DNA of 64,000 nt from CAZKBP01 sp964551015 (GTDB lineage Bacteria > Bacteroidota > Bacteroidia > Cytophagales > Microscillaceae), in the NCBI GenBank assembly GCA_964551015.1, contig CAZKBP010000028.1, positions 14,967-78,966 on the forward strand, in the 5' to 3' direction. Numbering within the stretch: the stretch's first letter is position 1; each line of letters begins with the position of its first letter. Below are positions 33,848 through 42,068 of the stretch, one piece after another. A program made the translations under genes and the position numbers. The notes beneath the pieces were generated by a model that worked only from the letters and a program-made list of their open reading frames with translations, made no database searches and was not told where the DNA came from.

Positions 33848-35215
33848 TCATTGACCCTCAGATTCTCGCGTTTCGGCCAGGCGATAGAGACTTAATCGAG
33901 GAAAATCTTCCTGTCCGTGCGATTGCGCTTGTTTTGCTGATGAAGGCGAAGTGATTTCTTCCTTATTTTTGTATTGATTCACACCAATCATCACCTGCTG
34001 ACCGCTCTTGAGGGCTTCTTGCTGTATATGAGCTTGAGCTTCAATGGATTTGGTAATTTGTCCCTGCTGAAAAGCAGCCATAAATCCTCCTGCTTCCTCT
34101 ATTTGCTGGAATAAAGCCCAAGCTTTCTCTGCCAATTGCTGAGTCAGATACTCTATATAATATGCTCCTGCCGCCACATCTTGGACTTTATCCAAATAAG
34201 ATTCTGCTTTTAAGATAGTAGAAACATTCCGGGCAATTCTACGAGAAAAATCATTGGGTTCTTGGTAAATCTCATCGTAGGGAGCGACTGTTAACATATT
34301 ACAGCCCCCCATTACGGCAGCCATGGCCTCAGTGGTGCTTCTGAGCATATTGTTGTAAGCATCCAGACGGCTCTTATTCCAATCTGAGGTGCGGGCGTGA
34401 ATAAAACAAGGGCGAAACTTGAGTTGATAAGCTTTCAACATTTGCTGCCAAAGCAGCCTCAAAGCTCTAAACTTGGCGATTTCTAGGAAATAATGCCCCC
34501 CAATGGCTAATGAAAACTCCGTTTGGTCAAAGAGGAAGTCAGATTCTATGCCCTTTTCAGTCAATTGATCCAAATAGGCGACCCACATGGAGAGACTGTA
34601 AGCCAGAGCGTGTACGGTATGGCCGCCTGCATTTTGCCATATTTGCCCATTAACTAGCAAATTCTTAGAAGTAGTGCTGGCTTTTTCCCGAAGCAGCTGA
34701 GCCAGCAAATCAAAGCCATCCTCTGGTAGATCACCGCTTACTGCCCAATGACCCAACAAATCATACTGGACTGTACCCGAAAAAGATAAGGAATCAAGTT
34801 GTGCCAAAACCGCCTGATTTAAGACATTAAAACGGACTTCCAAAGGAGGAAAACCCCAATTTAATACCTCACGAGGCAACTGCGCCAGCGCCATCTCGGG
34901 CTGGGAAACAATGATTTGAAGCTTATCTGCCCCTTGGTTCAGGGCGTCTGAGGCTACATCAGGATGAGCCAATAGCACTTCTGCTGAAACTTCTACACGA
35001 TTCTGCCAAGAGCCTTCCCCAAAATCCTGAGGCTGAAGTAGGGGAGGGGGGGCGGTTTCTGCCGTGTAAAAAGGATCTAGTTCAATCCCTTCGGGCAGGT
35101 GCGTTTGGAGTGAGGCAAAATCTGGGTCTTTGAGTTTTTTGATAGACTCTTGTATCCAAGCTTCTCGATCAAGAGCTTGAAAATCGCTAAAAAGCTGGGT
35201 TAGGTCTTTGGTCAT
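33848..35215 (-). CDS. mutA: Methylmalonyl-CoA mutase small (beta) subunit-like protein
   Basis: A 455-residue protein of the methylmalonyl-CoA mutase family. It corresponds to the non-catalytic small subunit, recognised by its N-terminal linker (LTQLFSDFQALDREAWIQESIKKL split over helices), the TIM-barrel segment and the mutase-specific RNVSTILKAESYLDKVQDVAAGAYYIE region. It ends after the barrel: the C-terminal cobalamin-binding domain and its DxHxxG motif are absent. Bacteroidota small subunits are often shortened this way. It should pair with MutB to interconvert succinyl- and methylmalonyl-CoA, but no mutB gene is adjacent in this window. Confidence 0.85.
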   Translation of the reverse strand: MTKDLTQLFSDFQALDREAWIQESIKKLKDPDFASLQTHLPEGIELDPFYTAETAPPPLLQPQDFGEGSWQNRVEVSAEVLLAHPDVASDALNQGADKLQIIVSQPEMALAQLPREVLNWGFPPLEVRFNVLNQAVLAQLDSLSFSGTVQYDLLGHWAVSGDLPEDGFDLLAQLLREKASTTSKNLLVNGQIWQNAGGHTVHALAYSLSMWVAYLDQLTEKGIESDFLFDQTEFSLAIGGHYFLEIAKFRALRLLWQQMLKAYQLKFRPCFIHARTSDWNKSRLDAYNNMLRSTTEAMAAVMGGCNMLTVAPYDEIYQEPNDFSRRIARNVSTILKAESYLDKVQDVAAGAYYIEYLTQQLAEKAWALFQQIEEAGGFMAAFQQGQITKSIEAQAHIQQEALKSGQQVMIGVNQYKNKEEITSPSSAKQAQSHGQEDFPRLSLYRLAETRESEGQ

Positions 35216-35349
35216 AACTTTGCGAGCTTGAAATGATTGACTGGCATTAAAGTAAATAATTTTTTGATAAAAAGTAAAAAAGAAGCGTGTTCAACTGTTA
35301 GCTCACAAGGACAACCTCACGAAGTCTAGCAAACTCCGGGTCAACTACG

Positions 35350-35380
35350 AAAAAAAGCGTGGGATTATAACCACGCTTTT
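35350..35380 (-). terminator. Intrinsic terminator after the acyl-CoA dehydrogenase gene
   Basis: AAAAGCGTGG (35353-35362) pairs perfectly with CCACGCTTTT (35371-35380) with an 8-nt loop. On the minus strand it ends in a T-run, 29 bp past the stop. Confidence 0.85.
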
Positions 35381-35408
35381 ATCCGTTTTGAGTCAACAGG
35401 TTAATTTC

Positions 35409-36617
35409 TTATGCTTTGTCATTGGCCATGGCTGCCACTGGATTTTCGTGGCCGATGAAGCTCTGATAATTCACATCATCAATGACCATTTTGGAAATAA
35501 TTTCTCGCATTACTTCCGAAGAACCTCCGCCAATGGTGCCCACGCGACTATCGCGAAACATACGAGCAATTTTGTAATCCTCAATAAAGCCATAGCCACC
35601 AAAAAATTGTAGAGCTTTATACATGGTTTGGTCAGAAAGCTCCGAGGCTAAGAGCTTGGCCATGGATGCTTCCTTCACGGCGTATTTGCCATCGTTGTGC
35701 ATCCGACACACGTGATAAATAAAATAGCGGGCGGATTCTATCTCGGTAGACATATCGGCAATCCGGTGGCGAAGGGCTTGAAATTTATTGAGTTTGCGCC
35801 CAAAAGCTTCTCGCTCGGACATATATTGCAAGGCATATTTCAAAGCAAAATCACTGGCGGCTACGGCTCCGACGGCTCCGATCAGCCTTTCTAATTGCAA
35901 GCCACCCATCAAATAATAAAAGCCCTTGCCTTCTTCACCAATCAAATTCTCCGCGGGTACTTTGACGTTATCAAAAAACAATTCAGCCGTATCCGAAGCG
36001 TGCCAGCCCAATTTGTCGAGTTTATTAGCACTTACTCCCTCCGCGTTGCGGTCAATAATCAAAAGGCTAAAACCAGCCGAACCCGCTTCTGGATTAGTCT
36101 TGACTACCGTTACCAAGAAATCGCCATATACGCCGTTGGTAATAAAAGTTTTAGAACCATTCACGATATAGTGATCTCCCTCACGCTGAGCAGTAGTACG
36201 GATATTAGCCACGTCAGAGCCCGCGCTAGGCTCAGTAATAGCAATCGAGCAGATCCATTCGCCAGAGATGGCTTTGGCAAGGTATTTTTGCTTGAGAAAT
36301 TCACTTCCAACATTCGCAATGTAAGTAGCCGCCATGTATTGATGCGCGGTCGGGATGATCGAGAAACCCCCTGACCAGCAACGAGCGAGTTCTTCTATAA
36401 ATACCACCGAAAACCAGAAGTCAGCGTTCATTCCACCGTATTCTTCGGGGAAATTGATGCCCAAATAACCCATTTCCCCAAACTTTTGCCAGATTTCCTT
36501 GGGTACACGTTGCTCTTTCTCCCATGCATCTATATGAGGAATACATTCGCTTTCTAGAAATCTTCTAAGTCCTTGACGAAAAATTTCGTGTTCTTCTGTG
36601 AAATAGTAGGAGTCCAT
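35409..36617 (-). CDS. Acyl-CoA dehydrogenase
   Basis: A 402-residue FAD-dependent acyl-CoA dehydrogenase that introduces the alpha-beta double bond in fatty-acid or branched-chain acyl-CoA oxidation. The signatures CSIAITEPSAGSDVANI and GGYGFIEDYKIARMFRD are present. The usual short/medium-chain catalytic Glu in YEGT is replaced by IGGGSSE. E243 in GLQLERLIGA instead matches the catalytic position of long-chain and isovaleryl-CoA dehydrogenases, so a long or branched substrate is likely. The neighbouring mutase subunit fits propionyl/branched-chain metabolism. Confidence 0.93.
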   Translation of the reverse strand: MDSYYFTEEHEIFRQGLRRFLESECIPHIDAWEKEQRVPKEIWQKFGEMGYLGINFPEEYGGMNADFWFSVVFIEELARCWSGGFSIIPTAHQYMAATYIANVGSEFLKQKYLAKAISGEWICSIAITEPSAGSDVANIRTTAQREGDHYIVNGSKTFITNGVYGDFLVTVVKTNPEAGSAGFSLLIIDRNAEGVSANKLDKLGWHASDTAELFFDNVKVPAENLIGEEGKGFYYLMGGLQLERLIGAVGAVAASDFALKYALQYMSEREAFGRKLNKFQALRHRIADMSTEIESARYFIYHVCRMHNDGKYAVKEASMAKLLASELSDQTMYKALQFFGGYGFIEDYKIARMFRDSRVGTIGGGSSEVMREIISKMVIDDVNYQSFIGHENPVAAMANDKA

Positions 36618-36847
36618 ATTGCTTTTTTAAATTTAATGCAGAATTAGGTGTAAAAATGCGGAAAATATCTTGTTTCTCAAATTTTCCTTGAAGGAAAGTT
36701 TAATTCTATAGAAAAATAATGCAATTGTGCCTCAAATCCAAAAATCATAGGCCTCTAAAAAAAATATTTTGCTTTCCTGTGAAATTGGCTATTTTTAGGC
36801 GATCGAATTTAAATTAAAATATTTCTTGAAACACCAATCCCTTAATT

Positions 36848-37147
36848 ATGAGCTTAGAAACTGCTACCCAAAAAGTGAAAGAAAAAGTATCCACCTCAGC
36901 TGGAGGCTTAGACAGTAGTGTTAAATTTGATTTAGGAGAAGGCGTAGTCTACCTAGACGGAACGGCCAACCCCCCCGAAGTTAGCAACGAAAACAAAGAT
37001 GCGGATTGCACCATTAGTATGGAAATGGACGACTTCCTGAGCATGATGGACGGGGAGCTAAACGCAATGAATGCTTTTATGGGTGGAAAAATGAAAATCG
37101 ATGGCGATATGAGTGTAGCCATGAAGCTATCTTCTGTATTTGGTTAA
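36848..37147 (+). CDS. SCP2 sterol-binding domain protein
   Basis: A 99-residue protein consisting of a single SCP2-like domain: SSVKFDLGEGVVYLDG strand pair, DADCTISMEMDDFLSMMDGEL and AFMGGKMKIDGDMSVAMKL, the last being the hydrophobic lid typical of the family. Such domains bind fatty acids, acyl-CoAs or isoprenoids. It is cytosolic. Its position near acyl-CoA dehydrogenase and mutase genes, though on the opposite strand, suggests lipid metabolism. It is immediately followed by the tRNA-Gln/prs region. Confidence 0.93.
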   Translation: MSLETATQKVKEKVSTSAGGLDSSVKFDLGEGVVYLDGTANPPEVSNENKDADCTISMEMDDFLSMMDGELNAMNAFMGGKMKIDGDMSVAMKLSSVFG

Positions 37148-37154
37148 TTGTAAA

Positions 37155-37257
37155 TAGTCCACCATCGACAGATCACAGCCAACGGCTCAGTCGTATAGAG
37201 CAATCACCAGATAAAGCTCAAAAAAACTGGCGACCGTGGACTGTCGTCTGTCGACTA
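37155..37257. repeat. Degenerate long inverted repeat upstream of tRNA-Gln
   Basis: TAGTCCACCATCGACAG (37155-37171) and CTGTCGTCTGTCGACTA (37241-37257) form an imperfect inverted repeat (13 of 17 positions) around about 70 bp. The right arm is continued by ACCGTGGA, giving a GTGGACTGTCG-type string reminiscent of the GTGGACTGTGGAC-rich spacers seen in Bacteroidota chromosomes. It is non-coding on both strands. Confidence 0.45.
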
Positions 37258-37282
37258 ATTCCAAAAAAAAGCCTTCCATCAT

Positions 37283-37313
37283 TTGACAAAAAAAAATCGA
37301 TCCATTATATTTG
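37283..37313 (+). promoter_or_regulatory. Promoter of tRNA-Gln (TTG-N20-TATATTTG)
   Basis: TTG at 37283-37285 and TATATTTG at 37306-37313 with a 20-bp spacer match the Bacteroidota sigma-A consensus. The tRNA starts 18 bp after the -7 element, so transcription begins shortly before the mature 5' end. Confidence 0.8.
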
Positions 37314-37330
37314 CAACACGATTCGAAAAT

Positions 37331-37403
37331 AGTCCGATGGTGTAACTGGCAACACGTCTGATTTTGGTTCAGAAGAGTCTAGGTTCGAGCCCTAGTCGGA
37401 CTA
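37331..37403 (+). tRNA. tRNA-Gln (anticodon TTG)
   Basis: A 73-nt tRNA that folds fully: acceptor stem AGTCCGA/TCGGACT, D arm GTGT/ACAC, anticodon stem TCTGA/TCAGA with loop TTTTGGT (anticodon TTG, reading CAA/CAG), and T arm CTAGG/CCTAG with loop TTCGAGC. The discriminator base is A and the 3' CCA is not encoded. The gene is preceded by a good promoter and followed by prs. Confidence 0.96.
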
Positions 37404-37538
37404 CAAGTCTTGAATTTTAACAATGCGCGCCTTTAGTGCATTGTTAATTTCATTTTTGGAGAAGCACTAATTTATTGAATAGAATCTACTCCGTGGCTCT
37501 CGATAAAATCATTAAGCAACAATCCGCCTAAATCAATC

Positions 37539-38474
37539 ATGTCTTCGGTTAAAATTTTCTCCGGTACGAGTTCCCTTTATTTGGCAGAAAAAATCGCGAA
37601 AGCCTACGGCAAAAAGCTAGGAAAACTAGAAATCCAACGCTTCAACGACGGGGAAATGTCTCCCTACTTTGACGAATCAGTACGTGGCTGTGATGTTTTC
37701 CTCATTCAGTCTACTTTCCCCCCCGCCGAAAACATCATGGAATTGCTGCTGATGATTGATGCGGCGCGGCGTGCTTCTGCCAAATACGTGACCGTGGTGG
37801 TTCCCTATTTTGGCTACGCGCGTCAAGATCGTAAGGACAAACCCAGAGTAGCCATCGCTGCCAAAGTCGTCGCCAATTTGCTTTCTTCGGTAGGTTCAGA
37901 CCGTTTGATGACTTGTGATTTGCACGCGGGACAAATTCAGGGTTTTTTCGATTTTCCCGTAGATCACTTGGATGGCTCAGCGGTATTTGTACCTTATATA
38001 GAAGATCTAAATTTAGAAAGACTGGTCTTCGCCGCTCCCGATGTAGGAGGCGTGGGGAGAGCGAGAAGCTATGCCAAAATCTTTAAAGCCGACATGGTAG
38101 TCTGCGACAAGCACCGCAAAAGAGCCAATGAAATTGCCTCCATGCAAGTAATCGGGGATGTAGAAGGAGCCAACGTGGTGATCGTAGACGATATCATCGA
38201 TACGGGCGGTACGATGTGCCGAGCCGCACAAGCGTTATTAGACAAAGGTGCTAAAACAGTAAGAGCCATTTGTACTCATCCTCTGCTCTCAGGCAATGCC
38301 CTAGAAAAAATAGAGAACTCTTCTCTCGAGGAAATTGCCGTTTCAGATACCATTCCACTCCGCGAAAAAACACCTAAAATCCGAGTGTTAAGTGTGTCTC
38401 ACCTTTTTGCAACGGCTATTCGTAGAGTCCATGACCATGAGTCTATCAGCTCTTTATTTATACAAAATAAGTAA
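37539..38474 (+). CDS. prs: Ribose-phosphate pyrophosphokinase
   Basis: A 311-residue PRPP synthase, which makes 5-phosphoribosyl 1-diphosphate from ribose 5-phosphate and ATP for nucleotide, His and Trp synthesis. The class I landmarks are present: the ATP-binding flexible loop VVPYFGYARQDRKDKPR (residues 87-103), CDLHAGQIQGFFD (126-138), the catalytic KHRKR (191-195) and the PRPP loop VDDIIDTGGTM (216-226). Length is normal. It follows tRNA-Gln and precedes rplY and pth, a common order of these genes. Confidence 0.97.
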   Translation: MSSVKIFSGTSSLYLAEKIAKAYGKKLGKLEIQRFNDGEMSPYFDESVRGCDVFLIQSTFPPAENIMELLLMIDAARRASAKYVTVVVPYFGYARQDRKDKPRVAIAAKVVANLLSSVGSDRLMTCDLHAGQIQGFFDFPVDHLDGSAVFVPYIEDLNLERLVFAAPDVGGVGRARSYAKIFKADMVVCDKHRKRANEIASMQVIGDVEGANVVIVDDIIDTGGTMCRAAQALLDKGAKTVRAICTHPLLSGNALEKIENSSLEEIAVSDTIPLREKTPKIRVLSVSHLFATAIRRVHDHESISSLFIQNK

Positions 38475-38493
38475 AACTTAATCGCAAAATTCG

Positions 38494-38501
38494 TATCTTT
38501 G
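38494..38501 (+). promoter_or_regulatory. Candidate -7 element of rplY (TATCTTTG)
   Basis: TATCTTTG followed by CGCCCCC, 42 bp before the rplY start, fits the TAnnTTTG element. The -33 TTG is not clear, so independent rplY transcription is likely but not certain. Confidence 0.5.
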
Positions 38502-38542
38502 CGCCCCCAAGCGGATCGAATAGATAGATAATTAATCTTAAT

Positions 38543-39142
38543 ATGAAGACAACAGAGTTATTAGGGTATAAGCGAGAAGAACTCAGCAAGAGCAGCCTCA
38601 AAAAGCTTCGCGCTGAGGCATACGTTCCCTGTGTGCTGTACGGTGGAGAAGAGCCTGTTCACTTCTCTGCTCCCATGATTTTATTCCGAGAGTTGGTCTA
38701 TACCCCCGACGTCTATAAGGTAAAGCTTAATATTGAAGGTACAGAATACGATTGTATTCTGCAGGATATTCAGTTCCATCCCGTTAGTGATATTATCCTG
38801 CACGCCGACTTCTTACAGCTTTTTGACGACAAGCCCGTGAAAATGCAGATTCCCGTGAAATTCTATGGAAATTCGCCGGGTATGCAAAAGGGTGGAAAGT
38901 TGATCTCAAAGCTGAAAAGAATCAAGATCAAAGCACTTCCTGATAATCTACCCGACTATATTAACGTAGATATTAGTAAACTAGAACTAGGAAAATCGGT
39001 CAAGGTTAAAGACATTCAACCTGAGAGCTACGAAATTTTAGTGGCTCCCTCTGACCCCATTGCCTCCGTTGAAATACCTCGTGCTCTACGTGGTAAGCAG
39101 ACCGCCGATGAGGAAGAGGAGGAAGCAGCTCCGGAAGCTTAA
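38543..39142 (+). CDS. rplY: 50S ribosomal protein L25 (CTC form)
   Basis: A 199-residue bL25 of the long Ctc type, which binds 5S rRNA in the large subunit. The N-terminal L25 domain (about residues 1-90, including RAEAYVPCVLYGGEEP) is followed by the TL5/Ctc C-terminal beta domain (LPDNLPDYINVDISKLELGKSV lies within it). The last 15 residues are acidic (DEEEEEAAPEA), as is usual in Bacteroidota. An intrinsic terminator follows at 39164-39198. Confidence 0.96.
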   Translation: MKTTELLGYKREELSKSSLKKLRAEAYVPCVLYGGEEPVHFSAPMILFRELVYTPDVYKVKLNIEGTEYDCILQDIQFHPVSDIILHADFLQLFDDKPVKMQIPVKFYGNSPGMQKGGKLISKLKRIKIKALPDNLPDYINVDISKLELGKSVKVKDIQPESYEILVAPSDPIASVEIPRALRGKQTADEEEEEAAPEA

Positions 39143-39163
39143 ATGGCTTAAAAATCTAAACAG

Positions 39164-39198
39164 AAGGTCTTACCGTTTTTACAGTAAGGCCTTTTTAT
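39164..39198 (+). terminator. Intrinsic terminator after rplY
   Basis: AAGGTCTTAC (39164-39173) pairs with GTAAGGCCTT (39184-39193, one wobble), followed by TTTATTATT. Confidence 0.8.
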
Positions 39199-39369
39199 TA
39201 TTCAATCAATAGCTGAGTGGTAAGTAATGATTTGATCGCTGGAAAGTGGTTAGTAGGAGTAAGATTCACCGGAGTGGCTTATTTTGCAGGTATTCAATGA
39301 ATAGTAGATTATTCAAAGTCATTACTATAGCTCCTGATACATATTCTTAACCCGTAACTTCCAACATAT

Positions 39370-39930
39370 ATGAAATATCTAATCATTGGTCTGGGAAATC
39401 CCGGTGCTGAATACGAACTGACCCGTCATAATATTGGTTTTATCGTGTTGGATCAACTAGCAGAGCGCTATGAGGCAGAATTTCGTACCGAAAGACTAGC
39501 CGAAAAGACCGAAATTAAACACAAAGGCCGAACCCTACACCTCGTTAAGCCCAATACCTACATGAATGCCAGTGGTAAGGCAGTTAATTATTGGATGCAG
39601 GAGCTCAAGATAGATCGCTCCCAAATCTTGGTCGTGGTAGATGAGATCGCGTTAGCACAAGGGCAGTTAAGAATGCGTGCCAAAGGCTCTGACGGTGGGC
39701 ATAATGGTCTCAAAGACATTCAACATGTTTTGCAGGGGAACAATTATCCTCGCCTCCGGTTTGGGATTGGAAATGATTATCACAAAGGAAAGCAAATAGA
39801 CTATGTATTGGGCAATTTCACCCAAGAGCAATTAGTAGAACTTGAAGCTCCCTTGGAAAAAGCCTGTGAGATGATCTTGGCTTTTGCCACTATCGGTATT
39901 GAAAGGGCGATGACCCAATACAACGAATAG
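39370..39930 (+). CDS. pth: Peptidyl-tRNA hydrolase
   Basis: A 186-residue Pth that frees tRNA from prematurely released peptidyl-tRNA. The catalytic His is H20 in LTRHNIGF, with N10 (GLGNPG), N66 (NTYMNASG) and D91 (VVVDEIAL) at the expected active-site positions. The DGGHNGLKDI signature is changed only slightly (SDGGHNGLKDIQH). Length is normal. About 230 bp separates it from rplY, beyond that gene's terminator. Confidence 0.97.
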   Translation: MKYLIIGLGNPGAEYELTRHNIGFIVLDQLAERYEAEFRTERLAEKTEIKHKGRTLHLVKPNTYMNASGKAVNYWMQELKIDRSQILVVVDEIALAQGQLRMRAKGSDGGHNGLKDIQHVLQGNNYPRLRFGIGNDYHKGKQIDYVLGNFTQEQLVELEAPLEKACEMILAFATIGIERAMTQYNE

Positions 39931-39959
39931 AAAAAGGTGAAGCTTGTAAAGGCTCCACC
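39931..39959 (-). terminator. Intrinsic terminator of the small basic protein gene
   Basis: GGTGAAGC (39936-39943) and GCTCCACC (39952-39959) pair with one wobble. On the minus strand the stem is followed by TTTTT. It lies between two convergent genes. Confidence 0.6.
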
Positions 39960-39996
39960 CTCATCAATAGTAAAACAGAAACAAAAAAATCTATAG

Positions 39997-40218
39997 CTAT
40001 GCTTGCTCCTCAGCAGCAGGGCTCTCTTCGGATTTGTTTTGCGCTTCTTCTTTCTGAGAAGCAGGTGACTGATTTTTTTCCGCGAATTCTTTCTTGATAG
40101 CTTCCACATCTACATTGCGAATAGTTGGCTTCCAAGATATTTGCTTAATAATTCTCTTACGATTATTTGCTCTTGCGCGGTTCTTACGGTGTTTTCTTTC
40201 TAATCTCGTTACGGCCAT
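39997..40218 (-). CDS. Small basic protein, possible ribosome- or RNA-associated factor
   Basis: A 73-residue protein (start taken at MAVTRLERKH, 40218; an upstream ATG at 40245 adds nine residues that do not fit). The first 25 residues are strongly basic (LERKHRKNRARANNRKRIIK) and look RNA-binding. Then comes KPTIRNVDVEAIKKEFAEK, and then an acidic, low-complexity tail ending SEESPAAEEQA. Small proteins of this layout recur in Bacteroidota annotated as hypothetical. The neighbours pth, rplY and hisS all serve translation, which makes a ribosome link a reasonable guess only. Confidence 0.6.
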   Translation of the reverse strand: MAVTRLERKHRKNRARANNRKRIIKQISWKPTIRNVDVEAIKKEFAEKNQSPASQKEEAQNKSEESPAAEEQA

Positions 40219-40329
40219 GTATTCTAAAAATTTTATTTCCTGCAAATTTAAAGGATTAATTCAGAAACTACAAGTTGAAAACCCATTTTCACGCACCTCT
40301 CACTGGCTTTTCAGGAAGATCAGTTAAAT

Positions 40330-40362
40330 TTGAATATTGAAATGATTAAAACTTTATCTTTG
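40330..40362 (+). promoter_or_regulatory. Promoter of hisS (TTG-N22-TATCTTTG)
   Basis: TTG at 40330-40332 and TATCTTTG at 40355-40362 with a 22-bp spacer, 60 bp before the hisS start codon. Confidence 0.6.
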
Positions 40363-40422
40363 ATAAAAATTTTTGAGAAATCTTAAAAAAACTAGAAGCT
40401 CAAGCCTCAATCACTCCAGATT

Positions 40423-41811
40423 ATGAAAAAACAAAAACCCGCCTTATTGAAAGGAACCCGAGATTTTGCCCCCGAGGTTATGATTAAACGGAACTTTATC
40501 CTAGATCAAATCAAGGATACCTTCCGTAAATATGGATTTCTTCCCCTGGAAACCCCCTCCATAGAGAGGCTGGATGTGCTTACTGGTAAATATGGTGAAG
40601 AAGGCGATCAATTGATTTTTAAAATTCTGAACTCAGGCGACTTCTTAGATAAGATCGCTGAGCAAGAACTCGCCGAAGGCTATAAAAAGCTGATCCCTAA
40701 AATTTCCAAACGTGCCCTTCGCTATGACCTGACGGTGCCCTTTGCCCGCTTCGTTTCTATGAATCGTGGGGAGATTAATTTTCCTTTCAAGCGGTTTCAA
40801 ATTCAGCCCGTATGGCGCGGCGACCGCCCACAGAAAGGACGCTATCAGGAATTTTACCAGTGTGATGCCGATGTCGTTGGCACCAATTCCTTGCTGTGTG
40901 AAGCAGAAATTATTTTAATGATCCACGAAGTATTTGCCAGACTGGGCATTCAAAATTATGATCTAAAGATCAACAACCGGAAAATTCTTAGTGGCCTCGC
41001 CGAAATCATGGATGAAAAAGACCGACAAGGTGATCTGTTTGTGGCCTTGGACAAACTAGACAAGATCGGCCTAGAGCAAGTAATTGAGGAGCTAAAGAAC
41101 AAGGGTTTCAGCGACCAAGCCCTCGCCCACTTAGAACCCGTGCTCAATCCTAGCGAGCAAGGGCAATTGGATTACCTAAAAACTGCCTTTCAGCACTCAG
41201 AAGTAGGGCAGAAGGGAATACAGGAGATAGAAGAAATCATGCAACTGGTCAGTACTTATACAGGAGAAAGTAATCTGACAGAAACACACCATTTACAGCT
41301 AGACCTCACCTTGGCTCGTGGCTTGACTTACTACACGGGAGCCATTTTTGAAGTAAAATCTACAGAAGTAAGCATCGGAAGTCTCGTAGGTGGGGGGCGC
41401 TACGATGATCTGACGGGTATTTTTGGTTTGCCAGATATGTCGGGAGTAGGCTTTTCTTTTGGCATTGATCGCCTCTATGATGTGATGGATGAGTTAGGAT
41501 TATTTCCAGAAGATGCCGGACTGAGTACGCACGTGATGTTTGTAAATTTTGATGAAAATGCACAAAATTATATCTTACCTCTGTTGCACAAGTTCAGGCA
41601 AGCTGGCTTGAATTGTGAGATTTACCCAGAGGCCGCCAAGCTCAAAAAACAAATGAACTACGCCAACGCCAAGCAAATTCCTTATGTCATCTTGGTTGGC
41701 TCAGAAGAAATGCAAACGAATAAACTCAGTTTGAAAAATATGGAAAGTGGTGAGCAGCAAAAACTGACTTACGCTGAGATCATCACACAACTTAAGGAAC
41801 AGTTATTGTAA
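40423..41811 (+). CDS. hisS: Histidyl-tRNA synthetase
   Basis: A 462-residue class II histidine-tRNA ligase. The N-terminus has LLKGTRDFAPEV and motif 1 (FLPLETPSIERLDVLTGKYG). Motif 2 is QIQPVWRGDRPQKGRYQEFYQCD. The histidine-specific motifs are LARGLTYYTGAIFEV and GGGRYDDLTGIFG. The C-terminal anticodon-binding domain is about residues 370-462. Length is slightly above the E. coli enzyme because of an insertion around residues 75-95, common in Bacteroidota. It has its own upstream promoter-like element. Confidence 0.97.
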   Translation: MKKQKPALLKGTRDFAPEVMIKRNFILDQIKDTFRKYGFLPLETPSIERLDVLTGKYGEEGDQLIFKILNSGDFLDKIAEQELAEGYKKLIPKISKRALRYDLTVPFARFVSMNRGEINFPFKRFQIQPVWRGDRPQKGRYQEFYQCDADVVGTNSLLCEAEIILMIHEVFARLGIQNYDLKINNRKILSGLAEIMDEKDRQGDLFVALDKLDKIGLEQVIEELKNKGFSDQALAHLEPVLNPSEQGQLDYLKTAFQHSEVGQKGIQEIEEIMQLVSTYTGESNLTETHHLQLDLTLARGLTYYTGAIFEVKSTEVSIGSLVGGGRYDDLTGIFGLPDMSGVGFSFGIDRLYDVMDELGLFPEDAGLSTHVMFVNFDENAQNYILPLLHKFRQAGLNCEIYPEAAKLKKQMNYANAKQIPYVILVGSEEMQTNKLSLKNMESGEQQKLTYAEIITQLKEQLL

Positions 41812-42068
41812 ATTAGTTTCGAGAATATTATCTCCCTTAACAAGGCATCCGTCAAAGAGGCCGATACGTTAAGAATACGAAGCATTGATTCAATCTAAAT
41901 ACCGATTAGAAGCCATTGCCAGTATTTAGCAATAAAAAAGTTAAACAATCTATTGGAAATAAGCGTAAATATCATTATAGTAACGATTTTTGATAACACA
42001 GTCCAAGCTTCTAATGGAGGCTACACAAACCTAGTTAAAGCTCTTACACCTAATAAACTAATACAGCA

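Noticed and set aside
35895..36374. A 159-codon plus-strand frame over the acyl-CoA dehydrogenase gene
   Set aside because: Fully antisense to a gene with clear catalytic and family motifs.
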